In this document: piece after piece, positions 1 to 10,874 of the stretch
Position numbering within the stretch: the first letter of the stretch is position 1
Layout: every line of letters begins with the position of its first letter
NCBI GenBank assembly: GCA_028564925.1
Contig: CM053032.1
Coordinates: 117,457,490 to 117,521,489, forward strand
Length of the DNA stretch: 64,000 bases
DNA from: Lithobates sylvaticus
Taxonomy: Eukaryota; Chordata; Amphibia; Anura; Ranidae
Direction: 5' to 3'
The notes under the pieces: model-generated
What the model saw: the letters and a program-made list of their open reading frames with translations, nothing else
The model's database searches: none
Told to the model about the DNA's origin: nothing
Program-made: the position numbers and the translations under genes

Positions 1-426
1 CAAATTGCATTTTGTGTTTACTTGTGTTGTTCTTGACTATTGTTTAAATTGGTTTGATGTTCCGAAACACTTAAGTGTGACAAACATGCAAAGGAACAGG
101 AAATGAGGAAGGGGGCAAACACTTTTTCACACCACTGTATATGCCTGAATGCTGTTTGATGTCTGCATTTTTTATTTTTTTTTGCTAGAAAATTACTTAG
201 AACCCCCAAACAATATATATTTTATGAAAGCAAAGTTCCTGGATAGAAATATGGTGGGTGTTACAATTTTATTTATGTCACACAATATTTGCACAGAGGT
301 TTATGAAATGCACATTTTCAGGAAAAAATAAACAAATTCATTTTAGTGCACACAAGCACAATATAATACCATTATTTTTGGTAAAATATAAAAGATGTTA
401 CGCTGAGTAAATACATATGTCATGTT
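1..426 (+). repeat. Left part of an old dispersed repeat, interrupted at TTAA
   Basis: From about 150 to 426 this AT-rich DNA matches 39040-39355: both carry the phrase GAACCCCCAAACA, a TGGTGGGTGTT stretch and end in a similar CATGNTTTAA. The match resumes at 4884 against 39355 onward, so this is the left side of an old repeat split by later insertions at 427-4887. No coding potential is visible. The family is unknown; association with long piggyBac-like composites is inferred from the 37.4-42.5 kb copy. Confidence 0.6.
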
Positions 427-794
427 TTAACCGCTTAACCTCTTCGCGCCCGGGCTATAGCCGGAAGACGGCTACAGCGCGGGCGCTCCCTGCCGGGAGG
501 ACGTCCCTGGACGTCCTCCTGTTTACTTCCGCAATGCGCGCTCCTGAGAGCGCGCATCGGGGATGTTCTGTGCTGGCCCCTCGGACACAGCCAGTCACAG
601 ATCGCTGTAAACGGCCAATCACAGCAGCCGTTTACAGCGCTATCGGCATGTCCAATGAGAGATGATCTCATATTTAAACATATGAGATCATCTCTCAGCG
701 CCGCTCTCCCTTCTCACACAGAGACAGCGTGTGAGGAGGGAGAGATGAACAGCTGCAGTGGCGCTGTGAGTACAAAAAAAAACAGAAAAAAAAT

Positions 795-1350
795 GTGCCA
801 TCTGTCCCCGCTACCACCTGTCCCCATTGCCATCTGTCCCCACTGCCACCTGTCTCCAGTGCCATCTGTCCCCAGTGCCATCTGTCCCCAGTGCCATCTG
901 TCAGTGCCACTTGTCCCCAGTGCCACCTGTCCCCAGTGCCATCTGTCAGTGCCACTTGTCCCCACTGCCATTTGTCCCCAGTGCCACCTGTCCCCAGTGC
1001 CATGTATAAGTGCCATCTGTCATCAGTGCCACATAGTGCCATCTGTCATCAGTGCCATATCAGTGTCACGTGTCATCAGTGCCACATATTAGTGCCATCT
1101 GTCATCAGTGCCACCTGTCAGTGTCACATGCCATCTGTTATCAGTGTCACGTGTCATCAATGCCACGTATCAGTGCCATCTGTCATCAGTGTCACGTGTC
1201 ATCAGTGCCACATATTAGTGCCATCTGTCATCAGTGTCACGTGTCATCAGTGCCCCGTATTAGTGGCATCTGTCATCAGTGCCACATCAGTGTCACGTGT
1301 CATAAGTGCCACGTATCAGTGCCATCTGTCATCAGTGCCACATCATTGCC
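795..1350 (+). repeat. Minisatellite of TGCCA-CTGTC type units
   Basis: Degenerate tandem units of about 16-20 bases built around GTGCCATCTGTCCCCA, changing after about 1010 to longer units with ATCAGTGTCACGTGTC. The same position in the transposase-bearing piggyBac copy holds a related array (53630-53815 and 54440-54860). The array gives long open frames in several phases, rich in Cys, His, Pro and Ser, which I regard as by-products of the repeat rather than genes. Confidence 0.8.
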
Positions 1351-1828
1351 ATTGTCCTGGTGCTCCAGGGCCTTCAAAAGTGTAATATGTAGTCAACAAT
1401 TTAGATGTGTCATTTATGCTCCTAGAACATGTGATGGCGCTCCCTGCATGTTGGGCGTCTCTAAGTGGTCAGGCTGTGGAAAAGTCCCACACATGTGGTA
1501 TCGTAATACTCAGGAGGAGTAGCAGAATTTATTTTGGGGTGTCATTTGTGGTATACACATGCCAGGTGAGAGAAATAACCTATTACAATGACAATTTTGT
1601 GGGGGGGGGGGATGAATTAATTTTGCAAAGAATTGTGGGGAAAAATGACAACATCAAAAACCTCACCATGCCTCTTACTAAATACCTTGGAATGTCTACT
1701 TTCAAAAAAGGGGTAATTTGGGGGGTACTTTCCTGGCTTGTTCGGGTCACAAGAAATGAGATAGGCCATCAGTACATCAGATGTGATCAATTTTGTATAA
1801 TTTGCAAAACAGTTTGTAGACTCTCTAA

Positions 1829-3570
1829 TGCCTCGTACACGCTCGGACTTTCCGGCGGGGTTGTCCGCCGGACCTAGTCCAGCGGACAAACCGCCGTACT
1901 TTCCAGCGGAGCTCTGCCGGACTTTCCGAGCTGTGGACTTGCCCACACACGACAATCCGCGGGAAAAAGTCCGCGGGACTTTTGAAAATGAACGGACTTG
2001 CCCACACACGGAGAAGTCCATTAATTTAGAACGTAACTGCAGGTAGACGGGACTAGTGAAGGCAGTGAATGCCGCCGCGCTAGCCCCGTCACCTGGCATG
2101 GATTTAAAGGGAATCCCCACGCAGAAAAAACGGCGTGGGGGTCCCCCCCAAATCAATCTCAGACCCTTATCCGAGCACGCAGCCCGGCCGGCCAGGAAAG
2201 GGTGGGGACAAGCGAGCGCCCCCCCTCCTGAGCCATACCAGGCCGCGTGCCCTCAACATGGGGGGTGCCCTGGGGAAAGGGGGGCCGCGCGCCCCCCGCC
2301 CCAAAGCACCTTGTCCCCATGTTGATGAGGACAAGGGCCTCTTCCTGACAACCCTGGTCATTGGTTGTCGGGGTCTGCGGGCGGGGGGCTTATCGGAATC
2401 CGGGAGCCCCCTTTAATAAGGGGGCCCCCAGATCCCCGCCCCCCACCCTATGTGAATGAGTATGGGGTACGATGTACCCCTACCCATTCACCTAAGGTGT
2501 AAAAGTGTCAATAAAAAAAACACACAATTTTTTTTTAATATTTTATTGCACTGCTCCGGGGGTCTTCTTCCGTCTTGGGGGGTCTTCTCGCCGGACTCCT
2601 CCGCTCTCTTCTGCTCTTTTACCTAGCTCTTTTACAGAGCGGAGGAGCCCAGCTTTCTTCTTCGTCGCCGCCGCTGTCGTCTGGGGGTCTCGATCCGCCT
2701 TCGGGGGTCTTCCGGGGTCTCTTCTGTTCTTGCCGCTGTCGCCGCTTTCTGCGCAGTCTTCTTCTTCCTCTTCTTCTTCTTCTCCTTCCGATGTTGACTT
2801 GTCGCTCTCTCTGGCCGGAATGGCAGAGACGCGCTGTGTTGTGACTTATATAGGGACAAGGAGGCGGGGTCACATGCTCATATCACATGGTGACCCCGCC
2901 CCCTATGTTGTCACAGTCCCAGCATCCTCCGGGACTGTGACATCATAAGGGGGCTCCCGGGTTCCGATAAGCCCCCCGCCCGCAGACCCCGACAACAAAC
3001 GGCCAGGGTTGTCGGGAAGAGGCCCTTGTCCTCATCAACATGGGGACAAGGTGCTTTGGGGTGGGGGGGGGGCGCACGGCCCCCCTTTCCCCACGGCACC
3101 CCCCATGTTGAGGGCACGCGGCCTGGTACGGCTCAGGAGGGGGGGCGCTCGCCCGGCCCCACCCCTTTCCTGGCCGGCCAGGCTGCGTGCTCGGATAAGG
3201 GTCTGAGATGGATTTGGGGGGGACCCCCATGCCGTTTTTTCGGCGTAGGGATTCCCTTTAAATCCATACCAGGTGAGGGGGCTAGCGCGGCGGCATTCAC
3301 TGCCTTCGCTAGCCCCGTCTACCTGAAGTCACTTTCCGATAATCGGCATGTCCGTTCATTTCCAAAAGTCCCGCGGACTAGCATACAGACCGCGGGATTG
3401 TCCGCCGGACTGCCGAGTCCAGCGGACAATTTTAAAACAAAACTTAAAACTTAGTCCGCCAGACTTTTGGCGGGAAAAAGTCTGCCGGCGCCCACACACG
3501 GGCGGATTGTCCGGTGGACTCCAGTCCGGCGGACATTCCTGCGGGAAAGTCTGCTCGTGTGTACGAGGCA
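1829..3570. mobile_element. Foldback PIF/Harbinger-type element, copy A
   Basis: The ends are TGCCTCGTACACGCTCGGAC on the left and the inverted GTGTGTACGAGGCA on the right. Flanks are TAA and TTA where the related host sequence near 47750 reads TATAACTTTC, which fits a 3-bp TWA target duplication as in PIF/Harbinger. A GC-rich core at 2090-2420 is repeated in inverted orientation at 2944-3275 around a centre near 2900; the left arm carries an extra CTTCTTCC-rich section (2560-2860). No transposase is present. Superfamily placement rests on TSD length and on similarity to sequence inside the Harbinger element at 59.7-64 kb. Confidence 0.65.
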
Positions 3571-3934
3571 TTACTTTCACAAAGACCAAATAATATCCAC
3601 TAATTTTGGGTTATTTTTACCAAAGATATGTAGCAGTATAAATTGTGGCCAAAATTTATGAAGAAAAATTTATAATTTGCTAAACTTTATCACAAAAACA
3701 AAGAAATTTCTAAATTTTCGGTCTTTTTTCATTTATAGCGCAACCCCCCCCCCCCCCCCCCAGAGGTGATAAAATACTACCAAAAGAAAGCTCTATTTGT
3801 GGGGAAAAAGGACAAAAAATTCATTTGGGTACAGTGTTGCATGACTGAGTAATTGTCATGCAAAGTGTGAGAGCACCGAAAGCTGAAAATTGGTCTGGGC
3901 AGGAAAGGTGTTTAAGTGCCCAGTAAGCAAGTGG

Positions 3935-4887
3935 TTAAGGACCACCCACATATATATACTGTTGCAGGCTGGCCCTTTAGCACGAAATCGCGTACCTGTA
4001 CGTGATTTTTTTTCTTCTGTGTCTGGGGCGCGCTGCTGCTGACCCGCTCCCGCTGTGATTGGACATAGCGTGAGCCAGTCAGCGGGGCAGGCTGACCCGC
4101 CAATTGTTCTAGAGGCGGACAGAGCGGCAGTCTGCCTATGTAAACAAGGCATATTGCCATTCTGTGACAGGAAAAAAGACAGATCTTATGTTTCTGCTAA
4201 GCAGGAACACAGATCTCTGTCTTCTTACAGTACAAGCCCCCCCCCCCCCCCCCTCACAGTTAGAAAGCATTCCCTAGGGACACATTTAGCCCTTTGATTG
4301 GCTCTGTTAACCCCTTCCTTGCCAGTGTCATTAGTACAGTGACAGTGTATATTTATTAGCACTGATCACAGTATTAGTGTCACTGGTCCCCAAAAAAAGT
4401 GTCAAAAGTGTCACTTAATGTTCCGATTTGTCCGCCATAATGTCACTGTCCTGTTATAAGTCGCTGATCGCCACCAATACTAGTAAAAAAAAAAAAATCC
4501 ATTAAAATATCCCATAGTTTTTAGACGCATTTTGGTATTTTGTTTTTTACCAAAAACATGTAGCAGAATACATATTGGTCTAACTTGATGAAGAAATTAG
4601 ATTTTTTACATTTTTGTATTGGAAGTTTTATCGCAGAAAGTAAAAAATACTGTTTTTTTTTCAAAATTGACAGCCTTTTTTTGTTTATCACGCAAAAAAT
4701 AAAAACAGCAGAGGTGATCAAATACTATGAAAAGAAAGCTCTATTTGTGGAAAAAAAAGGACATACATTTTATTTGGGTACAGCATCGCACGATCACGCA
4801 ATTGTTAGTTAAAGAAACACAGTGCTGTATCGCAAAAAATGGCCTGGTCACAAAGGAGGTAAAATCTTCCATGGCTCAAGTGGTTAA
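3935..4887 (+). mobile_element. Non-autonomous piggyBac-like MITE
   Basis: Bounded by TTAAGGACCACCC and CTCAAGTGGTTAA, about 950 bp. Its right part has the family signature also seen at 7130-7595 and (inverted) 8169-8700: TGTCACTG, ACTAGTAAAAAAA, ACCAAAAACATGTAGCAGAA and GAAAGCTCTATTTGTGG. Its first TTAA (3935-3938) is also the last TTAA of the preceding element. A 15-base C run lies near 4238. There is no coding sequence. Confidence 0.75.
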
Positions 4888-5135
4888 AATTGCGTACACC
4901 CAGTGGAATGGCAGCAAACTACGGTACCTAAATATCTCCATAGATGGCACTTTAAAAGCCCTTGGAGGTTACCACGTGAGCACAGGGGTAAGGGGACGCT
5001 TTAAAATTTTTATTTATTTTTAATATTATTATTTATTTTGTTCAAATGGATTTTTTTGATGTGATAGCAAAAGCCATGATAGGTCCTCTTTAAGACCCCA
5101 GATCTCTCCTCCAAAGCAGCCAATCAAACATAAGA
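4884..5135 (+). repeat. Right part of the old repeat split at 427
   Basis: The sequence from the TTAA at 4884 reads AAATTGCGTACACCCAGTGG and continues in parallel with 39355-39830 (AAATTGCGCACAAACACGCAGTGG, then TTTAAAAGCC, then a T-rich tract and a CCTCTTTAAGACCCCAGATC-like phrase). It completes the repeat whose left side is 150-426. Positions 5136-5420 are AT-rich and show nothing I can name. Confidence 0.6.
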
Positions 5136-5420
5136 AGTTCCTCCAACTCTTCTTAGTGCATCTGATGCAACAGGTTGCATTGGTCCCTGACCTATTCTAC
5201 TGAACATGAGCTATTGGGCTCTGTAATCAACAAAAAACAACCTTTTCTTTTAACAACGCACCTAAGATTATGCTGGTAAGCATGTGAAAAACTTAGACAT
5301 CAACCCTCTGACCTGAAATAGGTAATTATGGTAAATATTAAATATTCATGGGAATATTTTTACCTGACTGAAAAAAAAAATCTGTAATAAATATTTTTTT
5401 TAAATTATATATTATAGTCC

Positions 5421-5914
5421 TTAAAGCGGAGCTCCACCCTAAAGTGGAACTTCCGCTTATTGGATTCCTCCCCCCCTCCGGTGCCACAATTAGCACCTTT
5501 CAGGGGGGAGGGGGGTGCTGATACCTGTATAATACAGGTATCTGCACCCACTTCCGGACGAGATATCCGAAGCTACCCCGTCCCTATCCGGAGCTGCCCC
5601 GCCCCTATCCGGAGATGCCCGTTGTGTCTTGGGAAACACAGTTCCCAGGACACATCGGGGACCAATAGAGATGCGCAGAGCGACTCGCGCATGCGCAGTA
5701 GGGAACCGGGCAGTGAAGACGTTGCGTCTTCACTTCCTGATTCCCTGACAGAGGATGGTGGCGGGGCAGCGAGAGACGAGCGGTCTCTCGTCACATTCTG
5801 CCTACACCGCTGGAACCAGGAACAGGTAAGTGTCCATTTATTAAAAGTCAGCAGCTGCAGTATTTGTAGCTGCTGACTTTTAATATTTTTGGTGCGGGTG
5901 CAGCTCCGCTTTAA
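5421..5914. mobile_element. TTAA-flanked MITE (AGCGGAGCTCCACC ends)
   Basis: Starts TTAAAGCGGAGCTCCACCCT and ends GCAGCTCCGCTTTAA, giving terminal inverted repeats next to a TTAA on both sides. A second member lies at 47926-48433 with matching ends and the shared internal stretches CAGTTCCCAGGACACA-like and GGAACAGGTAAGTGTCC-like. TTAA targets are used by piggyBac and Kolobok elements; I cannot decide between them. The centre is GC-rich with GCGCATGCGCAGTA. Confidence 0.7.
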
Positions 5915-5988
5915 CATAATGCTTGAAAGAAAACAAAAAAAATATAATACATTATACAAATGTTTCTCTTATTTCTCTTTTCATATAG

Positions 5989-6101
5989 GAAAAAATGTTG
6001 TTTTAAACATAGACTATCAAGTCTTCACAACTGATATCTACTCCACACAAGGTTGTGTATCCAGTGGCTGTGAAGGAGTTGAAAAGCTCAAGAATCTTAA
6101 A
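5989..6101 (+). CDS. Putative internal exon of an unidentified host gene
   Basis: A pyrimidine-rich run (TTTCTCTTATTTCTCTTTTC) ends in ATAG at 5988, and the segment ends at AAA followed by GTAAGTAAAG at 6102. Only one of the three forward frames is open across all 113 bp. It starts with two bases of a split codon and gives 37 residues beginning KNVVLNIDYQVFTTDIYSTQ, then a Cys-containing stretch and a Lys/Leu-rich end. It is unrelated to any repeat I recognise here and occurs once in the window. I do not recognise the protein. The alternating hydrophobic pattern and two cysteines would suit an extracellular beta-rich domain, but that is speculation. Chance is the main alternative. Confidence 0.45.
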
Positions 6102-6374
6102 GTAAGTAAAGAAAGTAAACAGGAACAAATCTTAATTTTTAACTGAAGAATTAATGCTTAAAGACATCAATCTGTTTCTTTTTTCACAGCAAGACAACTC
6201 ACTAGGTTGTGCAATTCTTGGTCCATCTTGCACCTATGCCACCTACCAGATACTCTCGTGAGTAAGAAGTACAGATAAGTATGATGAAAAATAGGTAGAA
6301 AGGTAACAGGGGCAACCCAATCCATACACCAGATCCACTCACAGGTGCCTGAGCATCCCATCACACTTCAACGT

Positions 6375-6540
6375 CATAAACAGTAGAAAAAGGTGGCAAC
6401 ACTGAGATCCTTGAAGTGTAGTTTATTGGTACATCAGAGTGACAATGAAACAATGGCGCTATTGTTTCATTGTCACTCTGATGTACCAATAAACTACACT
6501 TCAAGGATCTCAGTGTTGCCACCTTTTTCTACTGTTTATG
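6375..6540. repeat. Perfect inverted repeat, 80-bp arms, 6-bp loop
   Basis: The left arm starts CATAAACAGTAGAAAAAGG and the right arm ends with its exact complement, CCTTTTTCTACTGTTTATG. I aligned the arms and found no mismatch over 80 bases; the loop is GGCGCT at 6455-6460. The right arm contains AATAAA. It lies about 270 bp downstream of the putative exon. It may be a recent foldback insertion or a locally duplicated element end. Confidence 0.9.
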
Positions 6541-6642
6541 AAGAAAAATAACAAAATTAAATTGTGGCACAAATAGGTATTTAAGGATCTTTTATTAAAG
6601 ATAGATATTATCTATAAATTGTTACAATATGGGAATATGCAT

Positions 6643-7595
6643 TTAACCACATTATGACCGGCGCACACAGATGTACGTCGGCAGAATGGCATGGACAGGC
6701 AATTGGGCGTACCTGTACGTCCCTTTGAATTTGCCGCCGTGCCATCGCTCGCGTGCCCGTCGCCGGTGGCGCATGCCCGTCACAAGCTCCGTGAGTCAGG
6801 TTGCGGGTCCCACAGACTCGATTGCCGCGGGCATACCCCCGTTCTCCCCGTTCTGCCTAGTGACAGTGTCACTGATCAGCTCTCCCTGTAATCGGGAGAG
6901 CTGATCAGTGTAGTGTTACACACAGCCCCTCCCCCCTACAGTTAGAAACACTCCCCAGCACACACTTAACCCTTCCCTAGCCCCCTAGTGGTTAACCCCT
7001 TCACTGCCAGTGTCATTTTTACAGTAATCAGTGCAATTTAATGGCACTGATCGCTGTGAAAATGACAATGGTCCCAAAAATGTGTCAAAATTGTCCGACG
7101 TGTCCGCCATAATGTCGCAATCACGATAAAAATCGCAGATCGCCGTCATTACTAGTAAAAAAATTTATAATTAATAAAAATGCTATAAAACTTACCCCTA
7201 TTTTGTAGACGCTATAACTTTTGCGCAAACCAATCAATAAACGCTTATTGCGATTTTTCTTTACCAAAAATATGTAGAAGAATATCGGCCTAAACTGAGG
7301 AAAAAAATGTTTCTTTATATATTTTTGGGGGATATTTATTATAGCAAAAAGTAAAAAATATGCGTTTTTTTCAAAATTGTTGCTATTGTTTTGTTTATAG
7401 TGCAAAAAATTAAAACCGCAGAGGTGATCAAAACCACAAAAAGAAATCTCTATTTGTGGGGAAAAAAGGACGTCAATTTTGTTTGGGAGCCACGTCGCAC
7501 GACCACGAAATTGTCAGTTAAAACGACGCAGTGCCGAATCGCAAAAAACGCTCTGGTCTTTTGCCAGCGAAATGGTCCGGTATGAAAGTGGTTAA
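6643..7595 (+). mobile_element. Non-autonomous piggyBac-like MITE
   Basis: Bounded by TTAACCACATTATGACCGG and GAAAGTGGTTAA. The left 250 bp is GC-rich (GACGTACAGG-type hairpins); the right part is AT-rich, with ACTAGTAAAAAAA, AAAAATATGTAGAAGAATA and CTCTATTTGTGGGG. It is in the same orientation as 3935-4887 and inverted relative to 8169-9139. No open frame here resembles a transposase. Confidence 0.8.
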
Positions 7596-7671
7596 ACAAA
7601 CTGCAAGTACAGAAATCCGTTGAGTGCCCAATGTCCTGAAGTGAACGGACAACAATACCCCTGCTACTCCA

Positions 7672-7835
7672 AAATCCCAAACAGTGTTTCAACCCTGCTC
7701 AAATCTCTTCTGCTGTACTAGAATTCTTTCCACTTTACTTATCCCCATAAAACAAAGGGGATGGTTCTATAGTACAGCAGGTAAGATCTGGAGCAGGGTT
7801 GAAATGACTGCTTGGGATTTCTGTACAGCAAAGGC
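7672..7835. repeat. Imperfect inverted repeat (possible MITE)
   Basis: The stretch around 7672-7732 (ATCCCAAACAGTGTTTCAAC, then CTGCTGTACTA) is nearly complementary to 7773-7835 (TAGTACAGCAG, then GGGTTGAAATGACTGCTTGG). The arms are about 60 bp with several mismatches, around a 40-bp centre. No clear target duplication was seen. The remainder of 7596-8168 is AT-rich with an A16 run at 7962 and nothing I can assign. Confidence 0.55.
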
Positions 7836-8168
7836 AGCATTGTCAGCTCACTACAGGAAGTTAGGAAATTAAGAGCTCACTCAGTTTCTGGCAGGATCAA
7901 CAAACATTTTATAGAGACAAACTATGGTGAAATGTGCATGTATATGTGTATGTCGTGGCAGAAAAAAAAAAAAAAAAGTATACAATACATGCACATCCCC
8001 CCATAATTTATTACTTTAAAAGCACACGTACAAAAAATAAATAGATTGGATGCAATGGTGGTGCCCTGTGGAAATAACAAAAATATCATATGCAAACAAT
8101 CTAAAGTGGAATCATCTTATTTAGCTGAATATAGTGTTAGTCAATGTTTTGGAGACATGCTGATCCCC

Positions 8169-9139
8169 TTAACCACTTCAGCCCCGGACCAATCTGCAGC
8201 CAAAGGACCAGGCCCCTTTTTGCGATTCGGCACTGCATCGCTTTAACTGACAATTGCGCGGTCATGCGACATGGCTCCCAAACAAAATTGGCGTCCTTTT
8301 TTTCCCACAAATAGAGCTTTCTTTTGATGGTATTTGATCGCCCCTGCGGTTTTTATTTTTTGCGCTATAAACAAAAATAGAGCGACAATTTAGAAAAAAA
8401 TACAATATTTTTTACTTTTTGCTATAATAAATATCCCCAAAAAATATATAAAAAAACATATTTTTTTCATCAGTTTAGGCCGATACGTATTCTTCTACAT
8501 ATTTTTGGTAAAAAAAATCGCAATTAGCGATTATTGATTTGTTTGCGCAAAAGTTATAGCGTTTACAAAATAGGGGATAGTTTTATAGCATTTTTATTAA
8601 TATTTTTTTTTTACTAGTAATGGCGGCGATCAGCGATTTTTATTGTGACTGCGACATTATGGCGGACACATCGGACATTTTTGACACATTTTTGGGACCA
8701 TTGTCATTTATATATAAATCAGTGCTATTTAAATGCACTGATTCCTATATAAATGACACTGGCAGTGAAGGAGTTAACCACTAAGGGGCGGGGAGGGGCT
8801 AAGTGTGAGGTGTTGTGTTTTTTTTTACAGTAGGTGGGCGTGGCTGTACATCTGACGTCATTGATCGGCTTTCCCGATGACAAAGAACAGCCGATCAATG
8901 ACAGGCAGTGTAGGAAGCGCGGGGAGAGGTTTGTTTACACAGACCTCTCCCCGTTCTTCAGCTCTGTGACCCGATCGCCGTGATCAAGGAGCTCCCGACC
9001 GGGTTGCGAGTGCGCCGCCAGCGGCGCGCGAGCGCGACCCCACGGTAGGCAATTAAAGGGCACGTATATATATGTGCTTTTGCCTAGCCGTGCCATTTTG
9101 CTGACGTATATGTACAGGCGGCGGTCGGGAAGTGGTTAA
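8169..9139 (-). mobile_element. Complete-ended non-autonomous piggyBac-like MITE
   Basis: TTAACCACTTCAGCCCCGG opens the element and GGGAAGTGGTTAA closes it, with inverted ends TTAACCACTTC. It is a 971-bp member with a clean TTAA on both sides. The AT-rich half comes first (AAATAGAGCTTTCTTTTG, ACATATTTTTGGTAAAAA), followed by a GC-rich half with CCGATCAATGAC hairpins. The same left-hand half recurs at 23708-24170 and 37455-37860. Confidence 0.85.
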
Positions 9140-9728
9140 TCATGGTTACTGCCTGGTTATAACAAGCATGTAGTAATCTCACAGCACTGTTATATTGAAA
9201 ATTAAAGGTGAAAAAACAATAAAACGAGATTCTCATCAAACGGTTCCCCCCTTCACACACTACCACGCCATACACATGAAAAGTGATTATAGGAGAAATA
9301 CACAATAATAAAAAATGCAAAGCAACCACATCCTACTAACTCAAATAAAATATGTGTCTACCGCCGCAAAAAAAAATATATTATAATCAAACTACCAAAC
9401 TTTGTGGGGTAGCCCCACCACCACAAAATCAATATATGAGTTTATACAGTTTGCTGCAGTCAAATGTGGTTCTACTTATAGTAAAAACCTGTGCAAAATG
9501 AAAAAAAGGTAAGTGTTCACTGTGCTAACCCCTATATTATATATCTTATGTATATCCTATTTTTCACATCCTACTAACATTGTAGTGCAAAAGGGATGTT
9601 TTATAGCAATTGCATACATATAATGAATATGACAGAATTGACATGAAAACAGCCGTTTTAGATGTCCAAGTATAATGTCTGTAAAGCTATGGTGTGTGGT
9701 GGCCAATTCTACCATCTTTATTCTAGAC

Positions 9729-9887
9729 TAGGGATATGCAATTAGCGGACCTTCAGCTGTTGCAAAACTACAAGTCCCATCATGCCTCTGCCTTGGGGTG
9801 TCATGCTTGTGGCTGTCAGAGTCTTGCTATGCCTCATGGGACTTGTAGTTCTGCAACAGCTGGAGGTCCGCTAATTGCATATCCCTG
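9729..9887. mobile_element. Small hAT-type MITE
   Basis: Inverted ends TAGGGATATGCAATTAGCGG and the complement of CAGGGATATGCAATTAGCGG enclose about 159 bp. Flanks TTCTAGAC (9721) and TTCAAGAC (9888) match at 7 of 8 positions, as expected for an aged 8-bp hAT target duplication. The internal phrase CCAGCTGTTGCAAAACTACA is shared with the MITEs at 10730 and 22567. Positions 9140-9728 are AT-rich and unassigned. Confidence 0.75.
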
Positions 9888-9895
9888 TTCAAGAC

Positions 9896-10729
9896 CTTTA
9901 TATTTGTAGGGGAAACTCCAAAACCCATGGGACTCTGTAACATTTTGACTGCTGAAGCCAGATTGAAAAGTAGATATATTTATTATACAAGCATGTAGGT
10001 AGAAATACATGCAGGGAGAGCAGCACAATACAGGGAGGGTCATTTACTAAGGAGAAGGCACTGCACCAGTTCATACATTAATTGATGCGCCAGAAAATCG
10101 TTAATTGAATGTGCGAACCGGCACGCTGATTGAAGAGCAAATAGCGATAATAAATACCCACATATGTAAACTGCAACTGGCGCTAGGGTAACTGCGGTTT
10201 TCCCATTGATAATCACGCATGCCCAATACAATTGGTTAATTTCATCTAATTGGATGTTTCTTGATAGGCAATTAGTAGGTGTAATCAGCTAATTAACCCT
10301 TTTGATGCTAATATCATTCCTATTACTTCTAATATATCTTTGAAATGTTTATTTTTTATTTTTTTACCCAAATCTTTCAATACATTACAAAGAACAGAGC
10401 AGTGTTTCTAAAACCAATAAATTAATATTTTAAGATCTTGATCTTAGGTGACCATACACTGCAATCAGTTAGATCTTAAATAAATTAGATTTAGTGCAAG
10501 AGCCTGTTTGATTTCCTATAATATGAATTAATCGTTCAAGTGCGCCTTCCTATTACCTATTTTGCCTAAGTATCGAGTTGTACAGAGATTGGCTAATCAG
10601 ATGACCATCTTAAGTGCAAATTTGGAACGTAGATGTGCCATGACCCACTTGTATTTTCCAAACAATATTTTTTGGGCATTATACAAGGCATATGAGAACA
10701 CACCTTTTTCCATGACATGCTAGAGTGAC
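9896..10729. other. Unassigned AT-rich interval
   Basis: No gene or clear element was found. The phrase GGGTCATTTACTAAGGAGAAGG at about 10037 resembles the TTTACTAA-type termini of PIF/Harbinger MITEs elsewhere in the window, so 10035-10220 may be an eroded fragment of that family. The rest has no repeat structure I could see. Confidence 0.4.
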
Positions 10730-10874
10730 CAGAAATCTTCAAACTACGGCCCTCCAGCTGTTGAACTACACGTCCCATGGGGCATTGTAAAACTCTGACA
10801 TTCACAGACATGACTAGGCATGATGGGAATTGTAGTTCCTGAACAACTGGAGGGCCATAGTTTGAATACCCCTG
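10730..10874. mobile_element. Small, eroded hAT-type MITE
   Basis: The left end CAGAAATCTTCAAACTACGG and the complement of the right end (CAGGGGTATTCAAACTATGG) are inverted repeats. They enclose CCCTCCAGCTGTTG and its inverted copy. It is the same family as 22567-22723. The right flank is TGCTAGAC; the left flank contains TGCTAG, but bases are inserted before the element, so the target duplication is degraded. Confidence 0.65.

Larger units (their letters stand above)
427..3938 (+). mobile_element. Non-autonomous piggyBac-like element, interrupted
   Basis: The left end begins TTAACCGCTTAACC followed by a GC-rich CTATAGCCGGAAGACGGCTA hairpin block. It closely resembles the left end of the transposase-bearing element at 53235 (shared CTATAGCCG, GAGCGCGCATCGGGG, CCAATGAGAGATGATCTCA). 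The right end is AAGTGGTTAA. Inside are a minisatellite (795-1350) and a 3' segment with CCATTGTCCTGGTGCTCCAG that is also found at 46.5-47.3 kb and 57.8 kb. The transposase is absent, so it is an internal-deletion derivative. A PIF-type foldback element (1829-3570) sits within its right part. TTAA target use is typical of piggyBac. Confidence 0.75.

Noticed and set aside
695-1522. Several overlapping open frames rich in Cys, His, Pro, Ser or Gly, Trp, Asp
   Set aside because: They exist on both strands and in all phases because the tandem unit lacks stops; the composition follows the repeat unit.
2505-2948. 147-residue open frame with Ser runs
   Set aside because: Part of the foldback element arm; the Ser runs come from CTTCTT-type repeats and the counterpart in copy B is not conserved as protein.
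9450-9508. Possible 59-bp exon between TTTATACAG and GTAAGTG
   Set aside because: The pyrimidine tract is poor, the segment is very short and Lys-rich, and nothing supports coding beyond an open frame that short DNA often has by chance.
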